A stretch of 64,000 nucleotides of DNA, taken from NCBI RefSeq assembly GCF_900087055.1, contig NZ_LT575468.1, positions 1,674,001-1,738,000 of the forward strand, read 5' to 3'. This DNA is from Plesiomonas shigelloides (GTDB lineage: Bacteria; Pseudomonadota; Gammaproteobacteria; Enterobacterales; CAMTGL01). The first letter of the stretch is position 1; each line of letters begins with the position of its first letter. Below, one piece after another: positions 1-8,903 of the stretch. A program made the translations under genes and the position numbers. Below the pieces are notes generated by a model that worked only from the letters and a program-made list of their open reading frames with translations, ran no database searches and was not told where the DNA came from.

Positions 1-1482
1 TTGCGCGTATGGGGCGGCGGCATGTATGAGCAGGATATCTTCTACGATCTTTGCGACGAGCTGGGTTTACTGGTGTGGCAAGATTTAATGTTCTCCTGCG
101 CGCTGTATCCCTCAACCCCTGAATTCTTACTCGATGTTGAGCATGAGGTGCGTTATCAGGTGCAGCGTTTAGCCGACCATCCATCACTGGCGTTATGGTG
201 TGGGGATAACGAGGTGATTGGCGCGATTGGCTGGTATCCAGAATCCCGTGAACAGCGCGTTAAATACACGGTGAATTACGATCGCCTTAATCGTCTGTTG
301 GCCAAAGTTGTTGAGCAGGAAGACCCGTCGCGCCGCTTCTGGGCCAGCTCGCCGTGTAATGGGGAGTTAGATTTTGGCGATGCATGGCATGATGACAACC
401 GTGGCGATATGCATTTTTGGGATGTGTGGCACTCCGGTAAATCCTTTGATGCTTACCACAGCGTGAAACCGCGTTTTTGCTCCGAGTTCGGTTTTCAGTC
501 ATGGCCATCGTTGCCCACCGTGAAATCCTTTGCCGAGCCGGATGAGTGGAATATCACTTCGCCAACATTTGAACAGCATCAGAAGAACGGGCGGGGCAAC
601 AGCATTATCACGGAGATGATCACGCGCTATTTTCGCTTCCCGATCAGCTTTGAACAGCAGCTGTACTTAAGTCAGGTGCAACAGGCGCTGGCTATTAAAA
701 CGGCAGCGGAATACTGGCGAGCTTATAAGAATCACTGTCGCGGCATTTTGTTCTGGCAGCTCAATGATTGCTGGCCGGTGAGTTCGTGGTCAAGCATTGA
801 GTATTCAGGGCGCTGGAAATTGCTGCATCACCATGCCCGTCATTTCTTTGCGCCGTTAATGGCGACCTTTATTCATGAACCTTTTGCCCATGAACCTAAT
901 GCGCAAGGCCAGCCGATGTTAACGTTGCATCTGGTTAATGATCGGCATGCCACGCAATCGCTGCATGGGGAAGTATTGCAGATCAGCTGGCAAGGAGATG
1001 TGTTACAGCGGTGGCCGCTAACATGTACCGCTGCGCCAGATAGCTCTGCACCAATTTGGCAAATTCCGCTGCCCGAGCGTAATACACGTAACGCCTCTGG
1101 TAGTACGAATGCGTCAGAAAGCGAGGCGCGACGGGGCTTTTATCATGTGGTTCTGCACTCGGAGTCACCAAACCATCAGGCTAATGAACGCATTGAAAAC
1201 AGCTTCTATCCCGATGAGTTTAAGCGTTTACCGTTGCAACCGGCGCAGATTGAGTACTGTATTAGCGGAGATGATCAAGGTAGCTATATCGAGTTGTGGA
1301 GTCAGCATCCGGCGCTGTTTGTGCATGTCGAATATAGCGGCGAAGGGCGTTTTGAGGATGCAGGGTTTACCTTACTGCCTGAGGCTATAGGAGGGCGTCG
1401 TCGTTTACGCTTTATCGGCTCTGCAAGTTGTGCGGAATTGGCAGCAGGCGTGAAGGTTTACGATTTGCGTTCGACTTACTGA
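1..1482 (+). CDS. Beta-mannosidase, GH2 family (5' end missing)
   Basis: This is the C-terminal part of a glycoside hydrolase family 2 enzyme that should remove terminal beta-mannose from mannosides. The reading frame is open at the window edge, so the start lies outside. The 493 visible residues begin in the TIM barrel. The acid/base Glu is in the WCGDNE motif (about residue 71) and the nucleophile Glu is in CSEFGFQS (about residue 162). The rest is the C-terminal beta-sandwich. The family is usually about 800-850 residues, so a little over half is seen. Beta-galactosidase or glucuronidase is less likely because WCGDNE and SEFGFQS are typical of mannosidases. A hairpin terminator follows at 1633. 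Confidence 0.85.
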   Translation: MRVWGGGMYEQDIFYDLCDELGLLVWQDLMFSCALYPSTPEFLLDVEHEVRYQVQRLADHPSLALWCGDNEVIGAIGWYPESREQRVKYTVNYDRLNRLLAKVVEQEDPSRRFWASSPCNGELDFGDAWHDDNRGDMHFWDVWHSGKSFDAYHSVKPRFCSEFGFQSWPSLPTVKSFAEPDEWNITSPTFEQHQKNGRGNSIITEMITRYFRFPISFEQQLYLSQVQQALAIKTAAEYWRAYKNHCRGILFWQLNDCWPVSSWSSIEYSGRWKLLHHHARHFFAPLMATFIHEPFAHEPNAQGQPMLTLHLVNDRHATQSLHGEVLQISWQGDVLQRWPLTCTAAPDSSAPIWQIPLPERNTRNASGSTNASESEARRGFYHVVLHSESPNHQANERIENSFYPDEFKRLPLQPAQIEYCISGDDQGSYIELWSQHPALFVHVEYSGEGRFEDAGFTLLPEAIGGRRRLRFIGSASCAELAAGVKVYDLRSTY

Positions 1483-1903
1483 GTTGTGATGTCTAAAAAC
1501 GTGATTTATACGCATTTACTCTGAATTGATTACTGCATTCTGAATCGCCACCAATAAACTAGACCCTTCATAGGCTAAGCGCAGAAGTACTTAGCTCGAA
1601 AGAAGGGACACAAGGGATACAAGAAGGGAAGCGCGGCCTGCTCACACAGGCCGCTTTTTTTATGTCCGTCTTTTGTCGCTGTAGCTCCCTTTGGTAGATT
1701 GCTATTGGCTCATTCAGCACTTGGTGAGATAGGTGTTATCCTTGCACTTGATTGAATTATCCCTGCTCATAAAACAATCTATAGATAAAACAAACACCTA
1801 AACGGCAGAATAATTTATTCTTAATTAAACAACCGTTTAAAACGGATTAAGTGCTTAGCTAATTTTCACCATGCCGCACAACTGTGCGGAGTAAAAGACT
1901 GCC
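1483..1903. other. Intergenic region after beta-mannosidase
   Basis: This gap holds a strong terminator at 1633-1661, about 150 bases after the mannosidase stop. A sigma70-like pair (TTGATT near 1527 and AATAAACT further on) could start a short transcript ending there, but it is weak. The right half is AT-rich and carries a small dyad (ccgcaca/tgtgcgg, 1874-1889) just beyond the stop of the TonB receptor gene. I see no protein gene here. Confidence 0.5.
1633..1661 (+). terminator. Rho-independent terminator
   Basis: An 8-bp GC-rich stem (gcggcctg/caggccgc) with a 6-nt loop is followed by seven T residues on the plus strand. It would end transcription of the beta-mannosidase gene or of a short RNA starting after it. 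Confidence 0.85.
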
Positions 1904-4009
1904 TCAAAATTGATAGCTGGCTGAGAGTTTGAGATTACGCCCAGGCTCCAATGTGCCGTATTCCGGTGCGCCCCAGTAGAAACCGAACGCGGTCGGTTCG
2001 GCATAGGCGGCATCGAACAGGTTATCAATGCCCGCCATGAGCTTCAGGCCGTTAATCTGTTGCGGTTCATAACTGGTCCACAAATTGACTACGGTGAAGC
2101 CTTTGCGCTCAACGCGGAAGGTGTCTACGCTACCTTGCTTGTTGCGTTCATGCTGGGTGTAGGCGTTATTGGGGGTAAAGCGCATGTCAGTACCAACAAC
2201 CACACTTTCGGTTAGGGCATAGGCGCCACCCAGCTTCACACTGTGATAATGGGTTTGTGGCAATACCGCTTTCATGCCTTGATGATCGGTGAGTGTGCCG
2301 CTGCTGTAGCTGTAATTGGCATACAGGTCGACACGCCCAAATCCGGCATTAGCACTTAACTCACCGCCCCATACTTCGGCATCGCCTTGGCTGACCAGTG
2401 CAGTGTTTTTGGTCGGGTGTAGGTAGTTATCCAGCGTATAGCGATACAAGGTAAAACCGCTGGAGGCATAATCGGCTTTGGTCAGCGCAGTAAGATCGTA
2501 ATCCGCACCGGCTTCGATGTTGTAGCCTGTTTGCGCTTTGACATCTTTAGGTTTGACCATGTTATCGCTGATCATAAAGGTTTCCGGTAAACCGGGGCCT
2601 TTAAAGATTCGGCCATAACCGGTTCGCACCGACAGATTATCGGTCAGACGATAGCTAGTTTTGAGCTTTGGCGACCATTGGTGGAAATCACCTTCATATA
2701 AACCACCCATCATAATCTGGTCGTAACGCAATCCCGGAGTCAGCGTTAGTCGGCCTAGCGTCATTTTATCTTCCGCATACACGCCGTAACTGGTCATCAA
2801 ACCACGACCTTTGACATCCTCCTGTACCACTTTGCCGTTTTGCGTGCCGCCAATATAGCGGGTCACACCATCGGCTTTTTTGGTTTGTTCAGTACGATAG
2901 GTTTCTACGCCATAGGTCAGCTGATGCTCACCCAAGGGGCCGGTCAGGCGATTGCGGTTTCGCAGATCGGCGCCTGTGGTGGTGTTGTAATAGCTACGGT
3001 TAGGCGCATGCTTTTCTGAGCCTTTCTCTTGAGTAATTTCAGCTTCGCGATCAATGCCTTGCTTGGTCTGATACACATTTAACGTCATGTCTAACGGCGA
3101 GCCGGTTGGTGCAATGCGCAGCTCAGAGCTGTAGGTATCGCGTGTCATGCCGGAATAGCTATAACGACCATCGTCACTAATACCGGCTTTTTCACCGGCT
3201 AGCTGCCGATTACCGCCATCTTCGTAGTGTTGGGCATTGAGCTTCAGCGTGCTGTGCGGCGCCAGCTCGAACACAGCTTTGGCCATGCCGGATTTCAACT
3301 TACCTTGTTTGGACTCAATATCCGTACCATCGCCCAAACGCATGGTGCCATCATCATCGCGATGTCCGTACACCAATAACTGCGTGCTATCGCCAACCTT
3401 ACCGAAGAGGGCGGCACTGCCACTGTTACGGTGATAAGCATCTTGATAGCCACCTTTAACAAAAGCGCCGACTTGCTCACCTTCGCGCAGCAAATCTGAA
3501 GGATCGCGGGTTTCATAGCGGAAGCTGCCGGTGACGGTGCCACCACTGTCGAGTGCTGAGTTAGGGCCAAATTCGATAACGGCACGTTTGAGCAATTCAG
3601 GGTCGATGGTTTGATCGCCTGAGTGGTGGAAGATTTGACCTTCCTGACGAGCGCCATCAATCGTGACCAACGCAAACTTGTCTTCCAAGCCGCGGATCCA
3701 CACTTTGCGGCCATAGCGTTTGCCTCCATCCACGGTAACGCTCGGTAGGGTGTTGAGCACATCTTTGATGTCACTGGCTTGGCGGTTACTCAATTGTTCG
3801 GCATCAATTTGCTGTTGTACATGTACGTCAATCGCTTCACCGGTGACCACGATGGTTTCGCTGGTGGAGGCTGACGCGGCATAGCTGTGAGATACCATGA
3901 GTGGGGAACTCAATAGCGCCGCAACAGCAATAGCCAGTGGTTTGATTGTAAAAGGTGAACAGTCCACGTTGTTTTGTGTTGTTGGCATAGATGCCATTGT
4001 TATTGTCAT
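1904..4009 (-). CDS. TonB-dependent outer membrane receptor (iron-siderophore or heme)
   Basis: A 701-residue outer membrane receptor for TonB-driven uptake. A signal-like hydrophobic segment (about 21-45) precedes a TonB box-like ETIVVTG (51-57). The plug domain has WIRGLEDKFALVTIDGARQ, and the protein ends in a beta barrel with a terminal aromatic residue (SASYQF). The substrate cannot be read from sequence. The plug motif IDGARQ also occurs in heme receptors, but no FRAP/NPNL motif stood out. The gene lies downstream of an ABC transporter for ferric chelates on the same strand, with its own Fur-like site at 4248-4266. The start is uncertain because ATG codons at residues 1, 5 and 8 all lack a good ribosome site. 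Confidence 0.85.
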   Translation of the reverse strand: MTITMASMPTTQNNVDCSPFTIKPLAIAVAALLSSPLMVSHSYAASASTSETIVVTGEAIDVHVQQQIDAEQLSNRQASDIKDVLNTLPSVTVDGGKRYGRKVWIRGLEDKFALVTIDGARQEGQIFHHSGDQTIDPELLKRAVIEFGPNSALDSGGTVTGSFRYETRDPSDLLREGEQVGAFVKGGYQDAYHRNSGSAALFGKVGDSTQLLVYGHRDDDGTMRLGDGTDIESKQGKLKSGMAKAVFELAPHSTLKLNAQHYEDGGNRQLAGEKAGISDDGRYSYSGMTRDTYSSELRIAPTGSPLDMTLNVYQTKQGIDREAEITQEKGSEKHAPNRSYYNTTTGADLRNRNRLTGPLGEHQLTYGVETYRTEQTKKADGVTRYIGGTQNGKVVQEDVKGRGLMTSYGVYAEDKMTLGRLTLTPGLRYDQIMMGGLYEGDFHQWSPKLKTSYRLTDNLSVRTGYGRIFKGPGLPETFMISDNMVKPKDVKAQTGYNIEAGADYDLTALTKADYASSGFTLYRYTLDNYLHPTKNTALVSQGDAEVWGGELSANAGFGRVDLYANYSYSSGTLTDHQGMKAVLPQTHYHSVKLGGAYALTESVVVGTDMRFTPNNAYTQHERNKQGSVDTFRVERKGFTVVNLWTSYEPQQINGLKLMAGIDNLFDAAYAEPTAFGFYWGAPEYGTLEPGRNLKLSASYQF

Positions 4010-4247
4010 AATTAATTACGGTCGTTATCTGAAAAGAGGGTGCACATCAACAGGCGTTAATATCCCCGTTGATGGTGCGGCTCAGTCGACCTTACTCACC
4101 AAAATCAAGTTGCCAAAAGTGATGCTAATGCGCTCTTAATTGAAAGGCTTGATGCGAGACATTGATGACAATGGTGTAAACCACTAATTCATCACTATCT
4201 CAGTAGAATAAGATTTCAATTCGGCGATTAGTCTATTTTGTGTTGCA

Positions 4248-4266
4248 AATGATACCTATTATCATT
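4248..4266 (-). promoter_or_regulatory. Fur box for the TonB receptor
   Basis: The near-palindrome aatgatacctattatcatt closely resembles the 19-bp Fur consensus. A second dyad, gataattatc, lies at about 4279-4288. Both sit about 240-280 bases upstream of the receptor start, which suggests iron repression. Confidence 0.75.
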
Positions 4267-4387
4267 TGTGTGGCAAGTGATAATTATCGCTAAGTGATTA
4301 TTTTTAAATGATATTTCACGATGCTAAATTTAAGGCGTGATGAACCCTTCTGCGTCTTTTAAAACGCAGAATGGAAACGATAAATAG

Positions 4388-4438
4388 CGAGGGAAAAACG
4401 TAAACCCTCGTAGGGCGCGAGGAGTGCAACCCTACGAG
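4388..4438 (-). terminator. Likely terminator of the iron ABC operon
   Basis: On the minus strand, ctcgtaggg/ccctacgag (4407-4415 and 4430-4438) forms a 9-bp stem soon after the ATPase stop. An alternative stem cgaggg/ccctcg (4388-4393 and 4405-4410) shares bases with it and includes a run of five T. Only one stem can form at a time. The T run is not directly next to the longer stem, so termination is likely but not certain. Confidence 0.55.
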
Positions 4439-4459
4439 TTAACCCATCTAAATAACCAT

Positions 4460-5335
4460 CTAAACCAGCATCATCTCGGGATTACGCTCAGAAAGAGGTG
4501 TTAAAAGATGAGCTGAGGTATCGATTCGCGGCAAATGCCGACTCACCGGAACAATCATTGGCGTACCGTAAGCCGGATCGGGAATCACATCGGCATGCAG
4601 ATTAAAGACCTGCTGCAATAAGTCGGCGGACATAATCTCTCTGGGCGTTCCTTGCGCGCACACGTCGCCGTTATGCACGGCAATCAGTTGATCAGCATAG
4701 CGACAGGCTAAATTCAAATCATGCAGCACCATCACAATGGTTTTGCCGTGCTCACGGTTCAGCATCACCAACAAATCCAGCAATTCGACCTGATGGTTAA
4801 GATCGAGATAGGTGGTCGGCTCATCCAGCAGCAGGATGTCTGCATCTTGCGCGAGCGTCATGGCTATCCATACCCGCTGGCGTTGTCCGCCTGACAAACT
4901 TTGTACCGGTTGATGCATCAGCTCATGGGTGTGAGTGAGCGTCAGAGCCCATTCTACTTTTTCTTGATCGTGTGCTGACCACTGGCTAAACCAACGTTGA
5001 TGCGGATAACGGCCTTGTTTGACTAACTGCAGCACCGTCATTTCTTCAGGCGCGACGGGGCATTGCGGCAATATGGCTAGCTCCCGTGCGACATCGGCTG
5101 CTTTCCATTGTGTAAGCGGTTGGCCATCTAAAGTGACCTGTCCTGCCACGGGAGGAAGCAAGCGCGCCAGTGATTTGAGTAACGTTGATTTACCGCACCC
5201 GTTCGCGCCGATAAACACGGTGATCGCACCATCAGGAATCTCCAACGATAAATCATGGATAATCCTACGTGGGGTAGACGCGCGAGGGGCCTGTGGATAG
5301 GCCAATGTCAGGTTGTGAGTCTGTAAGCGGCTCAT
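4460..5335 (-). CDS. Iron-chelate ABC transporter ATP-binding protein (FepC/FhuC type)
   Basis: A 291-residue ATPase that powers import of a ferric siderophore or related chelate. Walker A is GANGCGKST (about 43-51), the signature is LSGGQRQR (about 147-154) and Walker B is ILLLDEP (about 167-173). An upstream in-frame extension to 5485 lies inside the permease gene. I chose the ATG at 5335, five bases after the permease stop, because the protein then begins just before the conserved ABC core (MSRLQTHNLTLAYP). It is the last gene of a four-gene operon. Confidence 0.88.
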   Translation of the reverse strand: MSRLQTHNLTLAYPQAPRASTPRRIIHDLSLEIPDGAITVFIGANGCGKSTLLKSLARLLPPVAGQVTLDGQPLTQWKAADVARELAILPQCPVAPEEMTVLQLVKQGRYPHQRWFSQWSAHDQEKVEWALTLTHTHELMHQPVQSLSGGQRQRVWIAMTLAQDADILLLDEPTTYLDLNHQVELLDLLVMLNREHGKTIVMVLHDLNLACRYADQLIAVHNGDVCAQGTPREIMSADLLQQVFNLHADVIPDPAYGTPMIVPVSRHLPRIDTSAHLLTPLSERNPEMMLV

Positions 5336-5340
5336 AGTTA

Positions 5341-6393
5341 TCACCGGCGTAAAAGAAGATAGAGAAAATACGGAGCGCCTAACATGGCGGTAAATACACC
5401 AGCAGGAATATCCAGCGGGATCATGAGGGTGCGGCCTACGGTATCGGCAATGAGCAGTAATAAGCTTCCTGTCAGCGCAGCGCACACCAACAGAAAACCT
5501 AACTGATTACCTACCCAGCGCCGTGCAATATGCGGAGCCATTAATGCGATAAAGCCAATCCCGCCGACAAACCCCACCGCTAATGCTGACAGCGCAGCGG
5601 ATAACATCAATCCAGCCCATTGCCAGCGCGATAACGCGCAGCCTAAGCTGGTGGTCGTATCTTCGCCCAATAATTGCACGGTTAAGTGCCGCAGCAGGCC
5701 TATCAGGAGTGGAACCAATAGCACTAATGCCCCAGCCAATAACCACACCTGATCAAAGCGGGCACCATGTACTGAACCGGTCATCCACACGGTGCTTTTG
5801 CCCAGCAGCCACGTCGGCGCGTACATCACTAATAAGCTGCGTGATGCATCGAACAACGTGGCACAGCCAATACCGGCCAAGATCATTTGCCCGGGTTTTA
5901 AGCGCAGCAAACGGCTTAAGCCCAGCAATGTCAGCATTATCAGCGCCGCCCCAGTAAAGGCAATGAGCGGAAGCCACACGATAGGGATTTGCTGCTGTGC
6001 GAACAGGAAAAACAGCACCACGGCGGTTGCCGCGCCACTGTTGATACCCAAAATGTCAGGGGAGGCTAAGGGATTGCGGATAATGCTTTGTACCAGCACA
6101 CCAGACATGCCCAGCGCCGCCCCAGCACAGAGCGCTAACAGGATCCGCGGCAGACGAAACTGCCCGACAATGAGTTGTGTTGCGCCATCGGCATCACCCC
6201 GCATCCATTGCCATAACGCTTGCGGCGTAAGCCACTGATTGCCAGCACTGATCGCCATGAGGGTCATGATTGTCAGCAAAACGGCAAGCATCGCGACCAC
6301 GTGGAGTGGATGACGTGGGATCAGCATACTCACTTGACGATGGCGTACGTGCAGGTAGCGATGGCGGTAAGGAGCCATAGAATCAGACATCAT
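5341..6393 (-). CDS. Iron-chelate ABC transporter permease (FecCD family)
   Basis: A 350-residue polytopic inner membrane permease of the BtuC/FecCD family. It has many hydrophobic helices and the family motifs RLPRILLALCAGAALGMSG near the N terminus and GFIALMAPHIARRWVG before the C terminus. The start at 6393 has a purine-rich ribosome site (AAGAGAGA). The N-terminal tail before the first helix (about 35 residues) is Arg/His-rich. It pairs with the upstream permease to form a heterodimer in the membrane, driven by the ATPase downstream. Confidence 0.88.
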   Translation of the reverse strand: MMSDSMAPYRHRYLHVRHRQVSMLIPRHPLHVVAMLAVLLTIMTLMAISAGNQWLTPQALWQWMRGDADGATQLIVGQFRLPRILLALCAGAALGMSGVLVQSIIRNPLASPDILGINSGAATAVVLFFLFAQQQIPIVWLPLIAFTGAALIMLTLLGLSRLLRLKPGQMILAGIGCATLFDASRSLLVMYAPTWLLGKSTVWMTGSVHGARFDQVWLLAGALVLLVPLLIGLLRHLTVQLLGEDTTTSLGCALSRWQWAGLMLSAALSALAVGFVGGIGFIALMAPHIARRWVGNQLGFLLVCAALTGSLLLLIADTVGRTLMIPLDIPAGVFTAMLGAPYFLYLLLRR

Positions 6394-6413
6394 ATTCTCT
6401 CTTTACAGCACAT

Positions 6414-7508
6414 TTACAGAACCGTGCCGCGACGACGGCAAGCCAGATAGATGAAGAACGGCGCGCCCAAGACCGCCATCGCTAACCCTACGGGCACTTC
6501 AGACGGGAAGAATAAAAATCGTGCGCTAATATCTGCGGCAGTGAGTAATGATGCGCCTGTCAAAGCGGCTGCCGGTAGCAACCAGCGATAATCAATGCCC
6601 AACAAGGCGCGGCACACATGCGGCACAATCAGGCCAATAAAGCCAACCGGACCGGCCATCGCTACGGCGCTGCCGGTAAGCAGTACCACCGCAATCAGCG
6701 CACCTAAACGTAAACGACCAAGATTGATGCCCAATCCTTGTGCGGTCTCTTCGCCTAGCGCCAATGTATTTAAACTACGGCTCAGCCCTAGTGCGACTAA
6801 GGCTCCGGCCAAGGCAAATGGCAGCAAAGGTAAGGCATGGGCTAATTTGCGACCTTCAATATTGCCGGTCAGCCATAGCATCAGTTCACTCTGCGCGGCC
6901 TCATTGAGCACTAACAAACCCGACGACCATGACGACAGCAGCGCACTCAGCGCAATACCGGCCAATGTCAGCCCCAATGGGCCTGATACGGTAGCGCTAG
7001 CACCGGCCAATAAGAAAATCAGCGCCGCACTACCAAGGCTGCCGAGAAAGGAAAACCACATTATCTGCTCAGGTGCGCTGATGCCAAACAGGGTATAGGC
7101 CACCACAATGCAAAAACCGGCGCCGGCGGTAATACCTAGCACACCCGGTGACGCCAATCCATTTCGGGTAATACCTTGGGTGAGTACGCCAGCCATACCT
7201 AAACACGCGCCCACCGCAGCGGCAATCGCTGCCCGCGGTAAGCGCAGGTCACGGACCACGCTCAGGAGATTCTGCATTTGTGGATCGGTAACCGCATCGT
7301 CTGACCACAACTTTTGCAGCAATGACCATAAAGGCACGTCGGCCAATGCGGTATAGCCAAAGCGTAGGCTGGCAACAAACAGCATACCCAGCAACGCGGT
7401 CAGCATCAGCAGCAGAACACTTTTATTCCGGAAACTGTTAGGCAGTGAGCTATAGAACTGCGAAGCTGGATTCGCGTCGCGCGTAGAGGTGATTGTCTGG
7501 CTAGACAT
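6414..7508 (-). CDS. Iron-chelate ABC transporter permease (FecCD family)
   Basis: A 364-residue FecCD-family permease, partner of the permease encoded 20 bases downstream. Typical motifs are DLRLPRAAIAAAVGACLGMAG and GFIGLIVPHVCRALLG. About 30 polar residues precede the first membrane helix. The ATG at 7508 has a clear AAGGGAT ribosome site that overlaps the end of the lipoprotein gene, with only six bases between stop and start. This tight spacing supports one operon of lipoprotein, two permeases and ATPase. Confidence 0.88.
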   Translation of the reverse strand: MSSQTITSTRDANPASQFYSSLPNSFRNKSVLLLMLTALLGMLFVASLRFGYTALADVPLWSLLQKLWSDDAVTDPQMQNLLSVVRDLRLPRAAIAAAVGACLGMAGVLTQGITRNGLASPGVLGITAGAGFCIVVAYTLFGISAPEQIMWFSFLGSLGSAALIFLLAGASATVSGPLGLTLAGIALSALLSSWSSGLLVLNEAAQSELMLWLTGNIEGRKLAHALPLLPFALAGALVALGLSRSLNTLALGEETAQGLGINLGRLRLGALIAVVLLTGSAVAMAGPVGFIGLIVPHVCRALLGIDYRWLLPAAALTGASLLTAADISARFLFFPSEVPVGLAMAVLGAPFFIYLACRRRGTVL

Positions 7509-7514
7509 CAGCGC

Positions 7515-8570
7515 TTATCCCTTACTCTGGCTATCACTGCTGTTATTGTGGATATCGTTATCAAATCCGGTCGGCAGTAAGGCGGCGCGCAAATCTTGCA
7601 GAACATAATCGGCGGCTAAAATGCCGTAAGACTTGTTCCATGTTTCGTGGTTTACCTTATGAACGGCGTTATTTTTTACTACCGGCAATTGCTGCCACAG
7701 CGGCTCGGCCAGCCAACTTTGTTCGGCGGCACTCGCTTTCCCATTACCGGTTTCCATCACGAAGTAGAACAGCTGATCGGCATTCACTTCTGGAATGCGT
7801 TCACGCGTCAAACCTTCCGCGAAGCCTTCTTTATCATGCAATGGTGGGCGCGCAAGTCCTACGCGGCGGATAATGTCAGTGGCAAACGAATCATTGTAGT
7901 AATAACGTGCCCCTGAGCTTTGGAAGCGCACTACGGCAATCTGTTGCTGCAATTTACCGGCAGCGTCTAAATCGGCTTTCAATTGTTGAGCATTGGCATC
8001 CCATGCTGCGAGCAGGGCGGTGGCAGCCTCTTTTTGACTCGCGCCGTCAGCATAAGTCAGTAAGTTTTCACGCCATGCGCCCATAAAGGTTTCACTGAAC
8101 ACGGTAGGGGCTACGGCGGATAACTGATCGTAGATTTTCTCCTGACGCTGCTTGATCCCCAAAATCAAATCTGGCTTCAGAGCGGCAATGGCTTCCAAAT
8201 TCACTTGCTCTTCATCGCCTAAATCCACGGTACCCGCATTTTGCAGCGTTTGACCAAAGTGGGAATACCAGACGCCATTATCCTGACCGGCAACCGTCAT
8301 CGAGCGTACGGCACCCACAGGCGTAATTCCCATCGCCAGCATCGCTTCAGTCGCTTCGTTGGTAAGCGTCACAACCCGCTCAGGATGCGTGCGTACCTCG
8401 GTAACTCCCATCGCATGTTGCACGCTGCGGGTCTGTTTATCATTGGTTGCCGAGTCAGCGCGGGTCGCTAGTGCTGAATGGGTTTGTGAGGTTGAGTCGG
8501 GTGTGGCGTTATCGCACCCAGCGAGAATAAATACGGAAACTGCACCTGCAAGGAGTAGAGAATGTCGCAT
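7515..8570 (-). CDS. Periplasmic iron-chelate-binding lipoprotein (FecB/FepB type)
   Basis: A 351-residue substrate-binding lipoprotein. The start at 8570 (MRHSLLLAG) gives a lipoprotein signal ending in LAGC and has GGGATGG upstream. A longer frame from 8609 would put a poor leader before it. The helical-backbone binding-protein signature is visible in PERVVTLTNEATEAMLAMGITPVGAV and in LEAIAALKPDLILG. It should hand a ferric chelate to the two permeases downstream. The ligand is unknown. It is the first gene of the operon, preceded by a Fur-like site at 8655-8677. Confidence 0.87.
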   Translation of the reverse strand: MRHSLLLAGAVSVFILAGCDNATPDSTSQTHSALATRADSATNDKQTRSVQHAMGVTEVRTHPERVVTLTNEATEAMLAMGITPVGAVRSMTVAGQDNGVWYSHFGQTLQNAGTVDLGDEEQVNLEAIAALKPDLILGIKQRQEKIYDQLSAVAPTVFSETFMGAWRENLLTYADGASQKEAATALLAAWDANAQQLKADLDAAGKLQQQIAVVRFQSSGARYYYNDSFATDIIRRVGLARPPLHDKEGFAEGLTRERIPEVNADQLFYFVMETGNGKASAAEQSWLAEPLWQQLPVVKNNAVHKVNHETWNKSYGILAADYVLQDLRAALLPTGFDNDIHNNSSDSQSKG

Positions 8571-8903
8571 AACACCATCCCAGTAAGAGTTATAAAGCCA
8601 ACAATTCAAAATGAAGCGAATGAAATAAAGCGAATCGTAATGTTCAAGTGCTGCGAATGATATTTACTATCATTATCAAATGCAACCAGAGGCACGCGTT
8701 AAAGCAAAAGAAGGGGGGATGAGAAGCACAAAGACACAAAAACGAGAGGGATTAAGAACAAGAAAAAGAACGAGAAAAGCCAAACAACCCAGCGGCATAA
8801 ACTCACCGAGCCGCTAAGTCTGTGATAAAATTCACGACAATTATGGCCGCTATGCATGTTTCCTCGCACAGTCGCGGCCTTCAGAATGAATACGAAGAGC
8901 ATA
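8571..8903. other. Divergent promoter region with a purine-rich tract
   Basis: The gap between the iron operon and hrpA carries a Fur box (8655-8677), a tract at 8701-8790 with only three T in 90 bases, and a hairpin agcggc/gccgct (8791-8815). A likely hrpA promoter (TGTGATAAAAT near 8820) follows. No gene is evident. Confidence 0.55.
8655..8677 (-). promoter_or_regulatory. Fur box for the iron ABC operon
   Basis: Read on the minus strand, GATAATGATAGTAAATATC matches the Fur consensus GATAATGATAATCATTATC at about 15 of 19 positions. It lies about 85 bases upstream of the lipoprotein start, as expected for an operator over the promoter. Confidence 0.82.

Larger units (their letters stand above)
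4010..4459. other. Intergenic region with Fur-like sites and stacked hairpins
   Basis: This is the promoter region of the receptor gene, AT-rich between 4200 and 4330 with one good and one weaker Fur-like dyad. To its right are a dyad ttctgcgt/acgcagaa (4348-4371) and two overlapping hairpins (4388-4438) beyond the stop of the ABC operon. No credible protein gene is present. Confidence 0.6.
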
